Positions 1-11,778 of a stretch of 64,000 nt of DNA are shown one piece after another. Source of the DNA: Euryodendron excelsum (taxonomy: Eukaryota > Streptophyta > Magnoliopsida > Ericales > Pentaphylacaceae); NCBI GenBank assembly GCA_033060915.1, contig CM065378.1:1009001-1073000 (forward strand), read 5' to 3'. The notes below the pieces were generated by a model, which was given only the letters and a program-made list of their open reading frames with translations, did not search any database and had not been told where the DNA came from. Each line of letters begins with the position of its first letter. Position 1 is the stretch's first letter. The translations under genes were made by a program, and so were the position numbers.

Positions 1-406
1 CACAACACTAATGGGGCTTTTTTACATCATTTTGAGGTTATGCTTATTCCTAAACACCAAAGGAGTATACAACAAAGGAAAGATATGAATGTAGTGTTCC
101 CTGCCAGGCAATAGTAGAGGATAAAACAGCCGGACAATATTAACCGAAAATTCACACCAGAGGGGAAAGGAAGGGGGCACGAGGAGTTCGAGAGAGAAAG
201 AGAAATGCATATCCAACATAGAAATGACAATCGTAAAAGCATACCTTTGCTTCATATGTTAAGAATGAAACCTTTCCCCACAGCAACCTATGAATTTCCA
301 TTCAAGAACTCATGGTGGGAAAAGAAATCAGTATCATCAACATTCAAGCAGCTCTTCTGAAACTTACTCAGTAGAGAGTTCTACATCAACAAATACGGAC
401 CTTCTA
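1..406. other. Sequence downstream of the PPR gene; no gene seen
   Basis: This AT-moderate stretch lies 3' of the PPR stop codon and probably holds its 3' UTR and polyadenylation region. Short open frames here have no recognisable motif. Confidence 0.5.
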
Positions 407-2806
407 CTACATCTCAACCCAACTACAACCTAAGTTTTTCTGAATTCCTCTTTCCATCATTTCTGTCCTCACCTTTGCAGCATCTTCCCAATTACCCTCT
501 TCTGAATAAACCTTTGATAACAAGACATAAGCTGCATCATTTTCAGGGACCAACTGGAATAACTTCCTAGAGGCCCATTCTCCCAACTCTCTGTCCCCGT
601 GTATTCTACAACCATTAAGGAAGGATCTCCAAATTGCCGGCCAAGGTTTAAAAGGCATTGCCTCAATAGTATGTTTGGCATCTTGGAGGAATCCATTTCT
701 TGAAAACAAATCAACTACACAACCATAATTATCTGGTAAAGGTTCCATCCCATAATCTAAGGTCATTGATTTGAACAAAGCACGGCCTTGATCAACAAGA
801 CCCATATGACTACAGGCTGATATAAGTGACACAAAAGTGGCTTGGCTGGGCTTTAACTTAGCCAACTTCATTTTCTCAAAGAGTTCCATAGCTTCCAAAA
901 CGAGACCATGATGGGCATAAGCCATGATCATAGTATTGAAAAGAACCACATCATCAGATTCAAATGACCGATCAAAAGCTATCCTTGCACTTTCAATGTC
1001 CCCACATTTGGCATACGCATTTATAACTGCACTGGCAACAAATATATTTTCGTCATATCCTGTTTTAATAATTAGTGAATGAACAGATTTAGTTTGCTGA
1101 TGAGATGCAATTCTGGCACAACCATTTAAAATGCTACCCAACATAAAGTCATCAGGTTCCCCACCATCTTCTATTAGACAACTCAGATATTTGATAGCTT
1201 CGGAGATACAGCCTTGATGCACAGATGCAGAAATCATAGTACTCCATGATACCATATCTAATTTCTCAAGCTCGTATAAAAATTTAAATGCATCATCTAG
1301 AAGCCCAAATTTGACATATCCTTTAATTAATGAGCTACAAACGTACCCATGGGGGGGGAAACCAGATTTGACCATAATACCATGAATTTGTCCGCTTATT
1401 TGTAGATTTTCAGTCTTAAAACAAGCTTCCAAAGCACAAGAGAAGGTACACTCATTTGCTTCAATTCCCAAATTCCAGAAGTAACAAAAAAGCTTAAGGG
1501 CTTCAGGGTCACAACTCAAATTGTATGCAGAAATTATTTCATTCCAATTGTTGATATTTTTGAAAGGTATACTATCGAACACCAGACGCGCCATCTCAGT
1601 TGCTCCACATCTAGAGAACATACTGATTAGCGAACTTGCAACATGGGCATCATCATAAAATCCAAAATGAAAAGCAAGAGAAAAGAACTGAAGACCAAGA
1701 TCAAGCTCAAGGACCTCCCCACATAGCCTAAACAAGATTGAGAAAGTAACACAATTGGGCTTCAAGCTTGTGAACATGAAACTATTGAACAAGTTTGCAA
1801 CTTCACTTACATCCACATCTTGAGAAGAACCCGCAAATACAGTGTTCCATGAAACAACATCTTTATCTTGCATTGCACTAAAAAGCTTCAAAGCCGGGTC
1901 CTTCTCAGCATTTTTAAAGTACATAGACATGAGAGCATTGATCACTGAAGTACTTGGTTCCATCTCACTCCGAACAACCAATCCATGAATCTGTCTTCCA
2001 AAATTTAGGTCACCCATAACTGAGCATCCTTTGAGAGCATTAATGAAGGTGAATTTGTCCATAAGTATTCCTTTATGGTGCATCAACAATACAGTCTTTA
2101 TGGCTTCAAAGCCACGGCCACATTGTGCGTATCCCCCAACCATAGCATTCCAACAACCAACATCAAAACTATCCATACACTCAAATACCCTCTTGGCCTT
2201 TTCAATGACCCCGCACTTAACATACATGTGCAAAATTGAACCGCCCACATATGGGTTCTTCTCCAATCCAATTTTCACAGCAAAACAGTGTACACACAAA
2301 CCCAACATATCAGCCCCCATAGTAGTACACACCTTCGCAACACTGCCTAAAGCAAACTCGTTCGGCATTAAACCAGTTCTTGTCATACCCAAGTACACCT
2401 CGAGGGCCATTTCGTACTCACCATTTCCAGCTGCACCCTTAATAATCAGAGTCCAAGAAACAATGTTTCTTTCAGGCATTTCGTCAAACAACTTAAGCCC
2501 ATCACGCAAAACTCCACATTGTGAGTACATTTTGATCAGATTATTCTGGGAGAAGACGTCGTTTGAAAATCCCAATTTCAAGAGACGGCCATGGATTTGG
2601 GTTCCAAGAGCATATGACTTTGAATTTGCAGAGACCACAAGAGCATCGGCAAGTGTAGCCGTGTCATCGCCTGCCAAGCATTTGTGGGATGACGAGTGAG
2701 ATTCGGAAGTGTACACTTGGTGATGATGCTCGCATAAAAATGGGATGAAGGACAAAGATCGTGTTGGCTTCGATGTAAGAGAAACTCCCAATCCCAAGCT
2801 CCTCAT
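407..2806 (-). CDS. Pentatricopeptide repeat protein, PLS class, E subgroup (intronless, 799 aa)
   Basis: A single uninterrupted reading frame runs from ATG at 2806 to the stop at 407. It is built almost entirely of tandem degenerate ~31-36-residue helical repeats of the PLS kind. Recurrent cores are visible in order: NIVSWTLIIKG, DVGCWNAMVGGYAQCG, DVVSWNTVFAG, NINNWNEIISAYN, DMVSWSTMISA, DVVLFNTMIMAYAHHG. The last ~80 residues (about 720-799) form an E-type extension, starting near PWPAIWRSFLNGCRIHG and ending in NLGCSWVEM. There is no DYW deaminase domain. The first ~45 residues are Ser/Arg-rich with few acidic residues, consistent with an organelle transit peptide. Family knowledge: PPR-E proteins bind organelle RNA base by base and mostly act in C-to-U editing or RNA maturation, recruiting a DYW partner in trans. 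The target RNA and the organelle cannot be read from sequence. Single-exon structure is typical of this family. An 8-G run on the plus strand at 1351-1358 encodes part of a repeat without breaking the frame. Confidence 0.95.
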   Translation of the reverse strand: MRSLGLGVSLTSKPTRSLSFIPFLCEHHHQVYTSESHSSSHKCLAGDDTATLADALVVSANSKSYALGTQIHGRLLKLGFSNDVFSQNNLIKMYSQCGVLRDGLKLFDEMPERNIVSWTLIIKGAAGNGEYEMALEVYLGMTRTGLMPNEFALGSVAKVCTTMGADMLGLCVHCFAVKIGLEKNPYVGGSILHMYVKCGVIEKAKRVFECMDSFDVGCWNAMVGGYAQCGRGFEAIKTVLLMHHKGILMDKFTFINALKGCSVMGDLNFGRQIHGLVVRSEMEPSTSVINALMSMYFKNAEKDPALKLFSAMQDKDVVSWNTVFAGSSQDVDVSEVANLFNSFMFTSLKPNCVTFSILFRLCGEVLELDLGLQFFSLAFHFGFYDDAHVASSLISMFSRCGATEMARLVFDSIPFKNINNWNEIISAYNLSCDPEALKLFCYFWNLGIEANECTFSCALEACFKTENLQISGQIHGIMVKSGFPPHGYVCSSLIKGYVKFGLLDDAFKFLYELEKLDMVSWSTMISASVHQGCISEAIKYLSCLIEDGGEPDDFMLGSILNGCARIASHQQTKSVHSLIIKTGYDENIFVASAVINAYAKCGDIESARIAFDRSFESDDVVLFNTMIMAYAHHGLVLEAMELFEKMKLAKLKPSQATFVSLISACSHMGLVDQGRALFKSMTLDYGMEPLPDNYGCVVDLFSRNGFLQDAKHTIEAMPFKPWPAIWRSFLNGCRIHGDRELGEWASRKLFQLVPENDAAYVLLSKVYSEEGNWEDAAKVRTEMMERGIQKNLGCSWVEM

Positions 2807-3136
2807 TCCTTACTACTGTTACAGGTTTTTTCAAGTACATTTGAAGTAGATTGTTGAGATATTCATTTACAAATTACATGCCAAGAACCGAGGGGCCAAA
2901 TTGGAGGGATAAGCTTACCTCCCTACTTTAATATTTATAATTTTTTAGACTTTTTATTTCAAGTGTTAATCACTTAGATCTAACAAATGATATTATCTTA
3001 TTTAAATTCACGATTTTATTTAACATTAAAAAAAATTAACAAAATAAAAACGTGAGTTTCAATTAGATAACAATATTATCTATTAAATATTGGTGACTAA
3101 TACGTGACGCAGTGAAATAAGAAATTTAAAAGATTC
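2807..3136. promoter_or_regulatory. PPR upstream region / spacer
   Basis: This 330-bp stretch lies upstream of the PPR ATG and ends at the PIF element target site. It should hold the PPR 5' UTR and promoter. It is AT-rich and I cannot assign a clear TATA box. Confidence 0.35.
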
Positions 3137-4509
3137 TGAGGGCCCATTTGGAAACCACTTATTTTTTTAGCTTCTTCTGTTTTTTGCTTAAAAAAACATA
3201 AAGTGTTTGGTTGAGTGCTTTTTTAATTTTAAAAAAGCAAGCTTTTTGACCTTTTTTTAGCCTAATAAGCTTATAAGCAAAAAGTTAAAAATTCAAAACT
3301 TTTTTTGCTTAATTACAAACACGAAAGGTTGGTACATTTAATGAATATTATGAACTAACAAAATGCCCATCATAAACTTTTGAAATTACATCCCTTATTC
3401 CTGAGACAATCACAACCTAATTCACCTTCATCGCCTTATAGGTCACTTTTATCACTTGATGCTCTCTGTTGAAGATCTTGATGACAACGCTGCCGCGGCT
3501 TGCCTAGCTTTGATACAGTTCTCTCCGATGACGCTCCTTGGATAAACTCTCTGTCCATCGCTGCTCCTTTAACTGGTGAGTTCTTCTCCATATGTTCATG
3601 ATTTGGCTTTTGGTTTTTGGGTCCAAAGGTGATGTGCATCTGTTCGTATATATTTGGTTTTGTCTAATAAAACCTGAAATTGTGTGATGAAATAGAGATT
3701 AGGGTTCAAGATAGAAGTAAAATTATTTGGGATTTTGTTGCCTAACCCAATTTCAAAAAGTGCTTCCTAGAGTCCAAATGGGAGACCGGTTGGATACTTA
3801 CCTATTATGCTCCTTTATCTGGTGAAAAATTGATGTGAGGTTTGAAGATGTCTAGATAGAATAAAGGTATTATTCAATAGTGTTTAGAACATTGGCTACC
3901 AATTTTTTAAAAATATATGTTCTTCTCTATGAGTGTGTGTATGGAGAATTATGCACAAGAGGCTTTAAATTACCAAGTACACTAAATTTGATAGTTTATA
4001 GTTTGATTTTAGAGATTTGTTACAAGGAAACAGCTCCTATCTATTTCAATTATAAAGATAATGGATTGGCAATTGAAAGGGGCACTGTCAATTCACTTCA
4101 ATTAAACTGATATCATTGTATTTCATACTGTTATTTTTTTTTTAACAAAAACAAAAAAAATTCCCTTGTATTCAAATTCCCTTGCATTTACTTCCATTCC
4201 ACTATAAAATTCTTTGTTTGTTGGGTTAATGGTTTAACTTGATGTTGATTCTAAGCTTATAGAATGACAGCCCTTTTGGTCTTTTGCTTTTAATGGTATA
4301 AAAGCTGACAATTTTTTGAAGGAGATTTGGGAAGAACTAATCCCAAGCATTTTCTATTTTGCCTAAAGCTGATGTGACTATCAGCAATATTGTTAAACTC
4401 AATTTAATCTGTAGATTGCTTTGTTAAATGAATAAGACCTTGTGAATTTATTATTGTTAATTATTGATGGCAATTTTGTTAATGATGATTACTGCATTTA
4501 ATTAGTCAA

Positions 4510-5712
4510 ATGGCAACACAAGAATCACAAAGGCAAGGGGTCTCATCTAATGAGAAGGGTAAGGTTAAGGGTATAGGAAAGCAAAAAACATTCCAGCCAC
4601 CAATTGACATGGAAATTAGCAAAGCACATTGGGATAATAAGAGTACAAAGATTTTCTTGCAATGTGTTATTATTCAAATCGAAAAAGGTAACAAACCAAC
4701 ACAGTACTTGAATAATAAGGGGTATGCTAAGGTGATGGAGGATTTCTACAAGATCACACATCGTTATCATGATGTGAAGTAAATGAAAAAAAAATACGAG
4801 ATAGTCAAAAAATATTTCACCGCATGGAGGACTATAAAAAATCCTAAGAATCGTTGCACAGGACTTGGTTGGGACGATGCAAGAAAAACATACAACGCAT
4901 CGAATGATTGGTGGGATAGGATGACCAAGGTAATACAATTAACCTCTCCTTATAGAATTTTCACTGTCTAATTTGTTTAGAAATTTGGAAATTTTATTTT
5001 CTTTCCTCTTAATTTAATTTCAGATCAACAAACATTGTAGAAAATTTAGGGAGAGAGGACTTGAGCATAAGGATTTAATTGATCAAGTGTTTGGAGGATT
5101 AACAGCAACTGAGAATACACAATGGACACCTGGTGAGGATTTACCACCATGCCAGCTTATTGATGAGAGCAGTGAGGAGTCAGATACCCCGACCTAGGAG
5201 ACAAATATCCCAGCCAGTGATGATGACACTTTTGGCATCGAAGAGCTACCAGTTGACTTGGAAGGGGGACATGGTTCTCCTAGTGGTAACTGTTATGGTG
5301 GTAACAGTTCGACAGACGTACAACGTGACCGTAAGAGGGTGAAGTTACCTACTGGTAAGAAGTCACCAAAGGGAAAGAAAAAATTTCAAAAGCAGACGGG
5401 ATTACCAAGACCATGGAATGCATGCTAAAAGCTGTAGAGAATCAGGAAAGTGAGCTAATTGTTAAGCATTGTCCTGATTATAGCCAGACCGTCACGATTA
5501 ATGACTATCTCACTAAATTGGCAGCACTGCTCGGGATTTTAGTTGGTGATCAATTGTACTTGATAGGGTCTAGACTTATCACAAAACCAACAAACAGGGA
5601 GGTGTTTATGGGATTTCCCAATGACGATGTCTGTGTAGCTTGGTTGCAACAAGAGCAGGCCATACAGTATGCCCATCTGAATCCATGTCCACCTCCACCT
5701 GCTCATTCTTAG
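4510..5712 (+). pseudogene. PIF/Harbinger ORF1, Myb/SANT-like DNA-binding protein (broken)
   Basis: The frame opens at ATG 4510 with a short basic head. It then shows a trihelix Myb/SANT-like domain: AHWDNKSTKIFLQCVIIQIE, a middle helix with YAKVMEDFYKITH, then KKKYEIVKKYFTAWRTI and GLGWDDARKT. A stop at 4780-4782 splits the domain; a TAA where a Gln codon would fit suggests a C-to-T change. An intron is likely from 4930 (GT after ATGACCAAG) to about 5022 (TTTCAG). The frame then continues with NKHCRKFRERGLEHKDLIDQ and an acidic tail. A TAG at 5196 and a frameshift near 5395 follow, and the last open part ends at 5712. In PIF/Harbinger elements this protein helps the transposase enter the nucleus and bind the ends. 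The same fold is used by host proteins such as L10-interacting MYB, but the position inside the TIRs shows it is the transposon copy. Confidence 0.75.
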
Positions 5713-6120
5713 GCCACCGCTTCCTCCGCCTTGTTTAGTGTGGATGATATTTTTTAAGACAATACTTGTCAAGAATTTTGAATGTTTTATTTTGATGTTT
5801 GGATGTTATTTGGATATTTGGATGTTATTCAAATCTTTTATGTGAATTTTTAGCTGGATGTTAGTTGAATTTTCTTACTTGAATGTTAGTTGGATTTTTT
5901 TTTTATATTTGGATGATATGCAAGAAAAAAAGGAAAGTTTGTTCGGTCATTTTTTTTTATATGTTGTTAAAGATTTTTGAATGTCATGTGCAAGTTGCTT
6001 CAAAATTCCGCTCATAACAAACAATACCAACAAAGAAAAAGGCACATGCAGTAATGAGAAGTATACAAATAAAGAGTTGTCAAATACTTTTGTCTGAAAA
6101 TATTATTCTAATAGGCAACA

Positions 6121-7374
6121 TCAGTTAATGAAACGTATGCTAGTTATGGCATCACTTGCATATGATTATTACACTTCATATATTGACAAGGAGCCATGTC
6201 GTACATCAGCACTTTTAGGGTGGGGATGGGTGACTGAATTTCTAACTGGCCATCGATCAAATTTATGAAAATCTTCGGATGAATAAGGAGGTATTTCTTG
6301 AATTATGTTCGGATTTAGTAAACATATATGAATTCAAGGTACCTTTACTTGATAGGGCAATAAAAGTTGAGGAGAGTGTAGCTATGTTCTTACTAGTACT
6401 TAGACAAAGTGTTGGTGTTCGAGGTATACAAGAACGTTTCCAACATTTTGGGGAAACAGTTCACCAACACTTCTATGTTGTTTTAGATTTTGTTAAAAAA
6501 ATTGGCAGTACATTAATGTAGGCCAGTTAGAGATCAAAATTTTGTCCACCTGTATTTGAAAAAAAGGGAAATATCGTGCATTTAAGGAAAGTTTAATGAT
6601 TAAAAAAAAGTACTTTATGGCATTTGTTATTTCATAATGTACTTATGCATTGATTAACCACTAAAATTTTTTCACAGGATTGTATAGGCACACTTGATGG
6701 TACACACACACGAATTCCCCTTTCGACAAAGGATCCGATTCCATATTTTGATAGGAAAGGTTGTTACACTCAAAACATACTTGCGGTATGTGACTTCAAC
6801 ATGTGCTTTACATTCATCTCAGCTGGATGGAAAGGCAGTATACATGATACATGGGTATTCTACAATGTCAAAATGGACCCGAAAAAGAACTTTCCATACC
6901 CACAAGAAGGTGTAATGTAATTTAAATATTAATATTATGCGTCCATATTATTGTATCCTTGCTTGGACAATATAAATTTTTGGAAGATAAGTACTACCTT
7001 GTGGATGTCGAATACCCAAATACGAAGGGGTATCTTGCTCCATATAAAGGTGATAGGTACCACCATCAAGAATTTCGCCAAGGAAGTGCTCCAAGAAATG
7101 AGAATGAAACATTCGATCAAGCACATTCTTCTTTGAGAAGTGTCATTGAAAGAACACTTGGAGTATAGAAGGCTAGATGGGCTATCCTAAAAGATATGCC
7201 CGCATTTGAGTTAGAAGTGCAAACTGCCATAATAGGTGGATTGATGGCTTTATATAACTACATCAAGTGACATCATCAACATGATGAGGAGTTTGATCGT
7301 ATTGAGCATATGGAGGATTTTGAATTGGAGGATGAACTCAATGATGTTAATACAAATACTGATGAGTCGTAGTT
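6121..7374 (+). pseudogene. PIF/Harbinger DDE transposase (broken)
   Basis: Pieces of one harbinger-type (DDE_Tnp_4) transposase lie in order. The N-terminal part has CRTSALLGWGWVTEFLTGH, then a frame change near 6265. Next is the helical part LDRAIKVEESVAMFLLVLRQ (6279-6521). After a gap or intron ending at TTCACAG near 6677 comes the catalytic part. The first Asp lies in IGTLDGTHTRIP, the second Asp in AGWKGSIHDTWVFYN, and the catalytic Glu in LRSVIERTLGV. A stop at 7166-7168, where a Trp codon would fit (TGG to TAG), interrupts the final exon, which then resumes with KARWAILKDMP. The full DDE triad is still readable, so loss of function comes from the stops and frameshift rather than a lost active site. 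Confidence 0.8.
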
Positions 7375-8302
7375 ACCAAATGATGATGGTGGTTGGATAA
7401 GTGCACGTAGAGATTTAATTAGAGGTCGAATTATGCAGATTCGATGTAGGCGATCCATATAATTGTCATTATATAATATGGACACTTGTTAGTCCAATAT
7501 TGTTATAAAACTAAATGAATATTAAGTAAGCAAAATATTCAAACACAATATATAATAAAACTAATTCTTCTGGAACTGTCAAATAATAATTAAATAGTTC
7601 TTCTGCAACTATGGAGATAGATCTTCTTGATCTCCCAAGTATGTATTTCTTTCATAATATAAAGACAACAAAAATGTAAATGGTTTACCTACACTCCTTG
7701 TTTGTTTTATTTCTTCTCTTTTTTCTCTTCCTTTTCTTTCTCTCTTTTCTCTCTTTCTCACTTCTCTCTCTTTTCTCTTCCTACAAGGTTTCTTTTATAG
7801 CCTGAGAATGAAGTAGGCAACCATGTGATTCGGTCATCCACCAACCTACTCTTCTTTCATAACAAATATATACTTATCACTATATTGTTGAATCTATTTA
7901 TCATTACATTTGGATATGTTTACAAATATATTTGTAGACAATTTTTTTCATTATATTGTTAGATCAATTTCTAATTATATTTGCAACTATTTATAATTAT
8001 GTTGGTGTCATTTATATTGAGAACATTGTAAAAGATATCTTTTTTTAAACCATATTGGTTACCAAACACAACTTATACATCATCCAAGTTAATTTGAGGA
8101 TAATATTGTCATTCATGGATAAAAAGTTAAATAAACAAAAAGCTAGTGACAAACAGCCTAACCAAAAAAAGCTAATAAAAAAGTAGCTTATTTAGTATGT
8201 TATCAAACACTCCAGCTAAGCTTTTTTTAAGTCAACTTATTTTTTATGCTTTTTTTTAAGCAGCTTATTTAACTAAATAAGTTATTTCCAAATAGATTCT
8301 GA

Positions 8303-9148
8303 ATATTAAGGTCTGAACGGAAGCCGAACCCCAAATAAAAAAAAATGGTCAAAGATGGACTATACAGTTGTTTGTTGTTGACTGTTGATTAAGGATATAG
8401 GGTCATAAGAAGATCGTGTGAAAATGGTACTCATATTTGTGTTAAAATAATCTTATTTTATGGAAGCCCGAATATTTACTGATTAATTACTGATCGAAAG
8501 TTTGTTTTTTCAAAAATAAAGGTGGGTCACTGAATATTTTCCGACTAATCATCCCATATTTCTTGACTTTTAGCCATTCCAGGCCCCTATCACGGCTAGC
8601 ATCCATGGCAACAATCATATGAGATTATCAATCGATTTCAATTGGAATGTGTTATATTCTTGAGTAGGTTTTAAACCCCACTTTGAACATATCATTGTTG
8701 CCAATCTGTTTTGAATGTTTGATTTTGAAGTTTTGAGTACCATTTCGAATCGGGTGATCATACAAATATCTTGAAACAACAGTTTTTTCAACATGCTTCT
8801 CCCAAAATCCTTTGGTTTTATAGAAGGATGTTGCAATTTTCTAAAAACGATTTTTTTATTTTCTTTTTCCAAAAATATTTTCAAAAACAAAAGGCTTCAA
8901 TGCATGAAATTAACTTCTAGAACATAGTTAATTTTCTAAGTATGAAGCAAAAGGTAATGACAACCATTAAAAGAATACATATCTTTAATTCTCAAAACTT
9001 ATACTCGCTCTCAACATCAAAATTGTTTTTTATCATAATTGTGGATGAAACATTTTATTTTAAACCTAGATGACAAGTTTGTATTTATGGTAAAAGGACA
9101 CGGTACCAATTAAGTTGAACAATGTAAGGTGCTTAGCGTGTCACCTAA
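8303..9148. other. AT-rich spacer, no gene seen
   Basis: This stretch lies between the PIF element and the next TIR element. The only open frame of note (minus 8615-8890) has low-complexity composition and no recognisable domain. Confidence 0.4.
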
Positions 9149-10229
9149 TATTTTAAAACCCAGGCCGTTGAACGAATTGAAAAAGTGATTGAGTCACGGG
9201 TTACTGGTTCAACCGTTAAGTCAATCGGTATTGAACTGTGATGTCATATATATGTCATAAATATACAAAATATAAATAATAAACAAATAACTAGTATTAA
9301 ATTACAAAACAAATTTTCAGATAAGATCTTTGATTGGAGTATCACACTTCCATGCTGCATTCAAACTAAGCAATACGTTAATTGGTTTATTACCAAAGGA
9401 CTGTTTATTATCTCATTGAAAAATCATATACCAGTCAATACAAGTGTTTATTACCTCATTGATAAAGCTAATTGGTTTGTTTTGAAACTTGAAATTGCAG
9501 CCTGCATAGAGTCTATAGACCCATTCCACTAAACTTCATTTGGGAATAAGAATTAAACTTGCAGTTGGCTGGTGCTTAAATGAATCATATTCCCAAAACC
9601 ATATTTGCACTTCACCTCCCCTTCTTCACAAATTACAAGCTACGCATATCACAATCCACAAGATTCATTATTTGATTTACAAATATAGATACAAGCACAT
9701 GCAACCTCGTCGGTTAATCTCAACCTATGGGTCATCACAAAACAACCATTATTCACTCAATTACACTGAAATCCAATCTGGGTATGTCAAAATCTCATCA
9801 CAAAACCACCATTGTTCACTCAATCACACTGAAAACGAATTTGGGTCCCTCAAAATCTCATCTTGATCGTCGTATCTCACCTAGATTTCGCCGGAATTCG
9901 AATATGTCACTGCCAAAATCTCAAGTCGTTCGCACTAAAAGGTTGTCGTTAGAAGAGGGCTGAAAGTCGTCGAATCGAGGAACAGAAGGCCTCCATTATT
10001 GTCAACAATGAGGACACGACTTTTAACCCAGCAACCCTAAACCGATTGAAGGATTTTTGTTTTGCTCTAAACCAGGCCGGTTACACCAACCCATGAACGG
10101 GTCTTATGGGTCGTTGGGTTAACCGCCAATTCAAGCTTCATGTTTGGACTGTTGCTTGGCTCGGTTCGCAATTTAATCGATATTTAATCGATTCAACCGG
10201 CCAATTCAGTTCAGATTTTAGAACATTGG
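9149..10229. mobile_element. Non-autonomous TIR element, about 1.08 kb
   Basis: The left end CTAATATTTTAAAACCCAGG and the reverse complement of the right end CCAATGTTCTAAAATCTGAA match with mostly transition differences. A shared flank of about six bases (T(G/C)TCAC) suggests a target duplication. Ends rich in CGGTTCAACCGG-like words are typical of a very common plant family of short MULE- or hAT-like elements. The interior (9540-9963) has open frames with an imperfect 60-bp internal repeat (CATCACAAAAC..CCATTATTCACTCAATTACA) but no transposase. Confidence 0.5.
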
Positions 10230-10525
10230 TCTCACCTACTTGTAACTGAACCACGAAACTTCCAAACTCAATCTTTCATTCACTTGACCAAACATGAAGC
10301 TAATTTTTTCAAAGAAGGGCCTTCTTTTTCTATTAAGGATATATTTTGCTAATATGCTTCAAAATCGTTTTAAGAAATGTTCCTTTATAAAAAGTGGTTA
10401 ACACGCCTTAACCCGATGTTGAATTGCACTCCAAAATTTTAATACGAGCTCTTAATCATTTTCAAAGACCATTTTAAGTTGCAAAGGGCTTTCGAGCATG
10501 GAGGGCATTTTAAGGGTATTACAAC

Positions 10526-10896
10526 TATGGGTGACCACCAGCCGATGGCCCGCGTATCATTTATAAAGTATAAAATACTTTTTTAAGTCTAAATAGTCTA
10601 GCGAGCAAGCTTAAGAATTTTGAAATTCAACTCGACCCAAAAAATATATAAAAATAATATTTTTATTATTTTAATATTATTTAATATTAGTTTTGATATA
10701 AGATTTTACATTAACTAACATTATTTTTTAGTAAAAAATATTTATTAAAAATATTCTTATGTTAAGTGGACAAGCTTAGACGAACTTGAAAATCATAATT
10801 TTTATCTTGAACAAACTTCGAATTTAATTCTAGGTCCATCAAAAAAAATTAGTGTAAGCCAAGACCGACTCACCGCACCCAATGTCCACCCCTAAA
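10526..10896. mobile_element. Short TIR element, about 370 bp
   Basis: The ends TATGGGTGACCACCAGCCGA (left) and TTTAGGGGTGGACATTGGGT (right, reverse complement) resemble one another. The bases TACAAC or ACAAC flank both sides. The interior is AT-rich and non-coding. It resembles MITE-like plant elements of the GGGGTGxACA type. Confidence 0.4.
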
Positions 10897-11703
10897 TACA
10901 ACATACTCTTTTTCATTATACCATATAGCACATGCAGGCTTCTGAATCCTCCATAACAACTATAAAAGGAATGAAAAGAATAGACAACAGTCCCAATGAT
11001 GTGTTCAATCACTGTTATCTTACATTAGGATCATTTTCCTTTCTTTGATTAAACAAAAAGTAATAGAAATATTTTTCAACAAAATTATTTTTCAGCAAAA
11101 GAACAAAAATGACTTGCGTTTTAAAATTTTGTCAGCCATTTTTAGTTAACCCTTTGAACCTCAACCATTTCGCCACCTTCACCCACCACCATTGCCACCA
11201 CTACTCGCCACCCCCCACACCTCCCAAACCACAAAACACAGTATTATATCGAAAATTTCTTTCTAAAAAATAATTTTCAAATGTCCACCAATCACCGAAA
11301 AATAAAAGGGAGAATAGTTTTTTGAGTAAAACTTTTTACATGGAAAAATATTTTCCAACGTAAAACATTTTTCATCAAATCAAACGAAGCCTATATATTA
11401 CTTTGATGGGAAGAAAGAAAAAAGCAAATGCGCCAAGCACATTGATTAACTTCAAAATTTTCCACAAACTGAGTTAACTTCAAAATTCCCCCGATGTTAC
11501 ATGTCAAACCATCCCTTCCCCCAACCAATAAATAAGAAAAGGAAAAAATTAAATAGAGAAAACAACAACTTACAGTGAAAGTATTACCCAATAAATAAAA
11601 TAGATAGCAGCTTCCAAAATCTTCTTGCATATTGTTGTTCTTAGGGATAATATATGCCACATGGTCACCGCTCTCACCCTTGGAAAAAGTGATTATATCA
11701 AAG
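10897..11703. other. Downstream region of the DHODH gene; no other gene seen
   Basis: Sequence 3' of the DHODH stop codon. It should contain the DHODH 3' UTR and polyadenylation site. A pyrimidine/CCACC-rich patch lies at about 11160-11230. No supported ORF. Confidence 0.4.
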
Positions 11704-11778
11704 CTATCTAAAATCTGCTCCAACTGCCTCATATACAGACTTGAAACCATCCCTTTCTAAGCATCTGGCCAGGTCAGC
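11704..11778 (-). CDS. PYRD: DHODH exon 11 (C-terminus and stop)
   Basis: Acceptor TTCTAG|GCTGAC. It encodes [20 protein letters not shown] then ADFR and TAG at 11706-11704. The match to the conserved C-terminus and the phase-0 join to exon 10 establish the 10,168-nt last intron. Confidence 0.93.
   Translation of the reverse strand, partial: ADLARCLERDGFKSVYEAVGADFR

Larger units (their letters stand above)
3140..8299 (+). mobile_element. PIF/Harbinger DNA transposon, full length but decayed
   Basis: The left end reads GGGCCCATTTGGAAACCACT. The reverse complement of the right end reads GAATCTATTTGGAAATAACT. Differences in the first 12 bases are all G/A or C/T transitions, as expected from deamination of methylated ends. 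A 3-bp target duplication TGA flanks the element (3137-3139 and 8300-8302), the TSD length of PIF/Harbinger. Both subterminal regions are rich in AAGCTT/AAGC and TAAGC-like words. Total length 5,160 bp is usual for autonomous PIF/Pong elements. Inside are the two genes of the superfamily, both on the plus strand: a Myb/SANT-like gene and a DDE transposase. Both carry stops or frameshifts, so this copy cannot move by itself. It lies between the PPR promoter and the DHODH 3' end. Confidence 0.85.

Noticed and set aside
2031..2699. 222-codon plus-strand open frame
   Set aside because: It lies wholly antisense to the PPR coding sequence; its residues mirror the repeat codons and show no domain.
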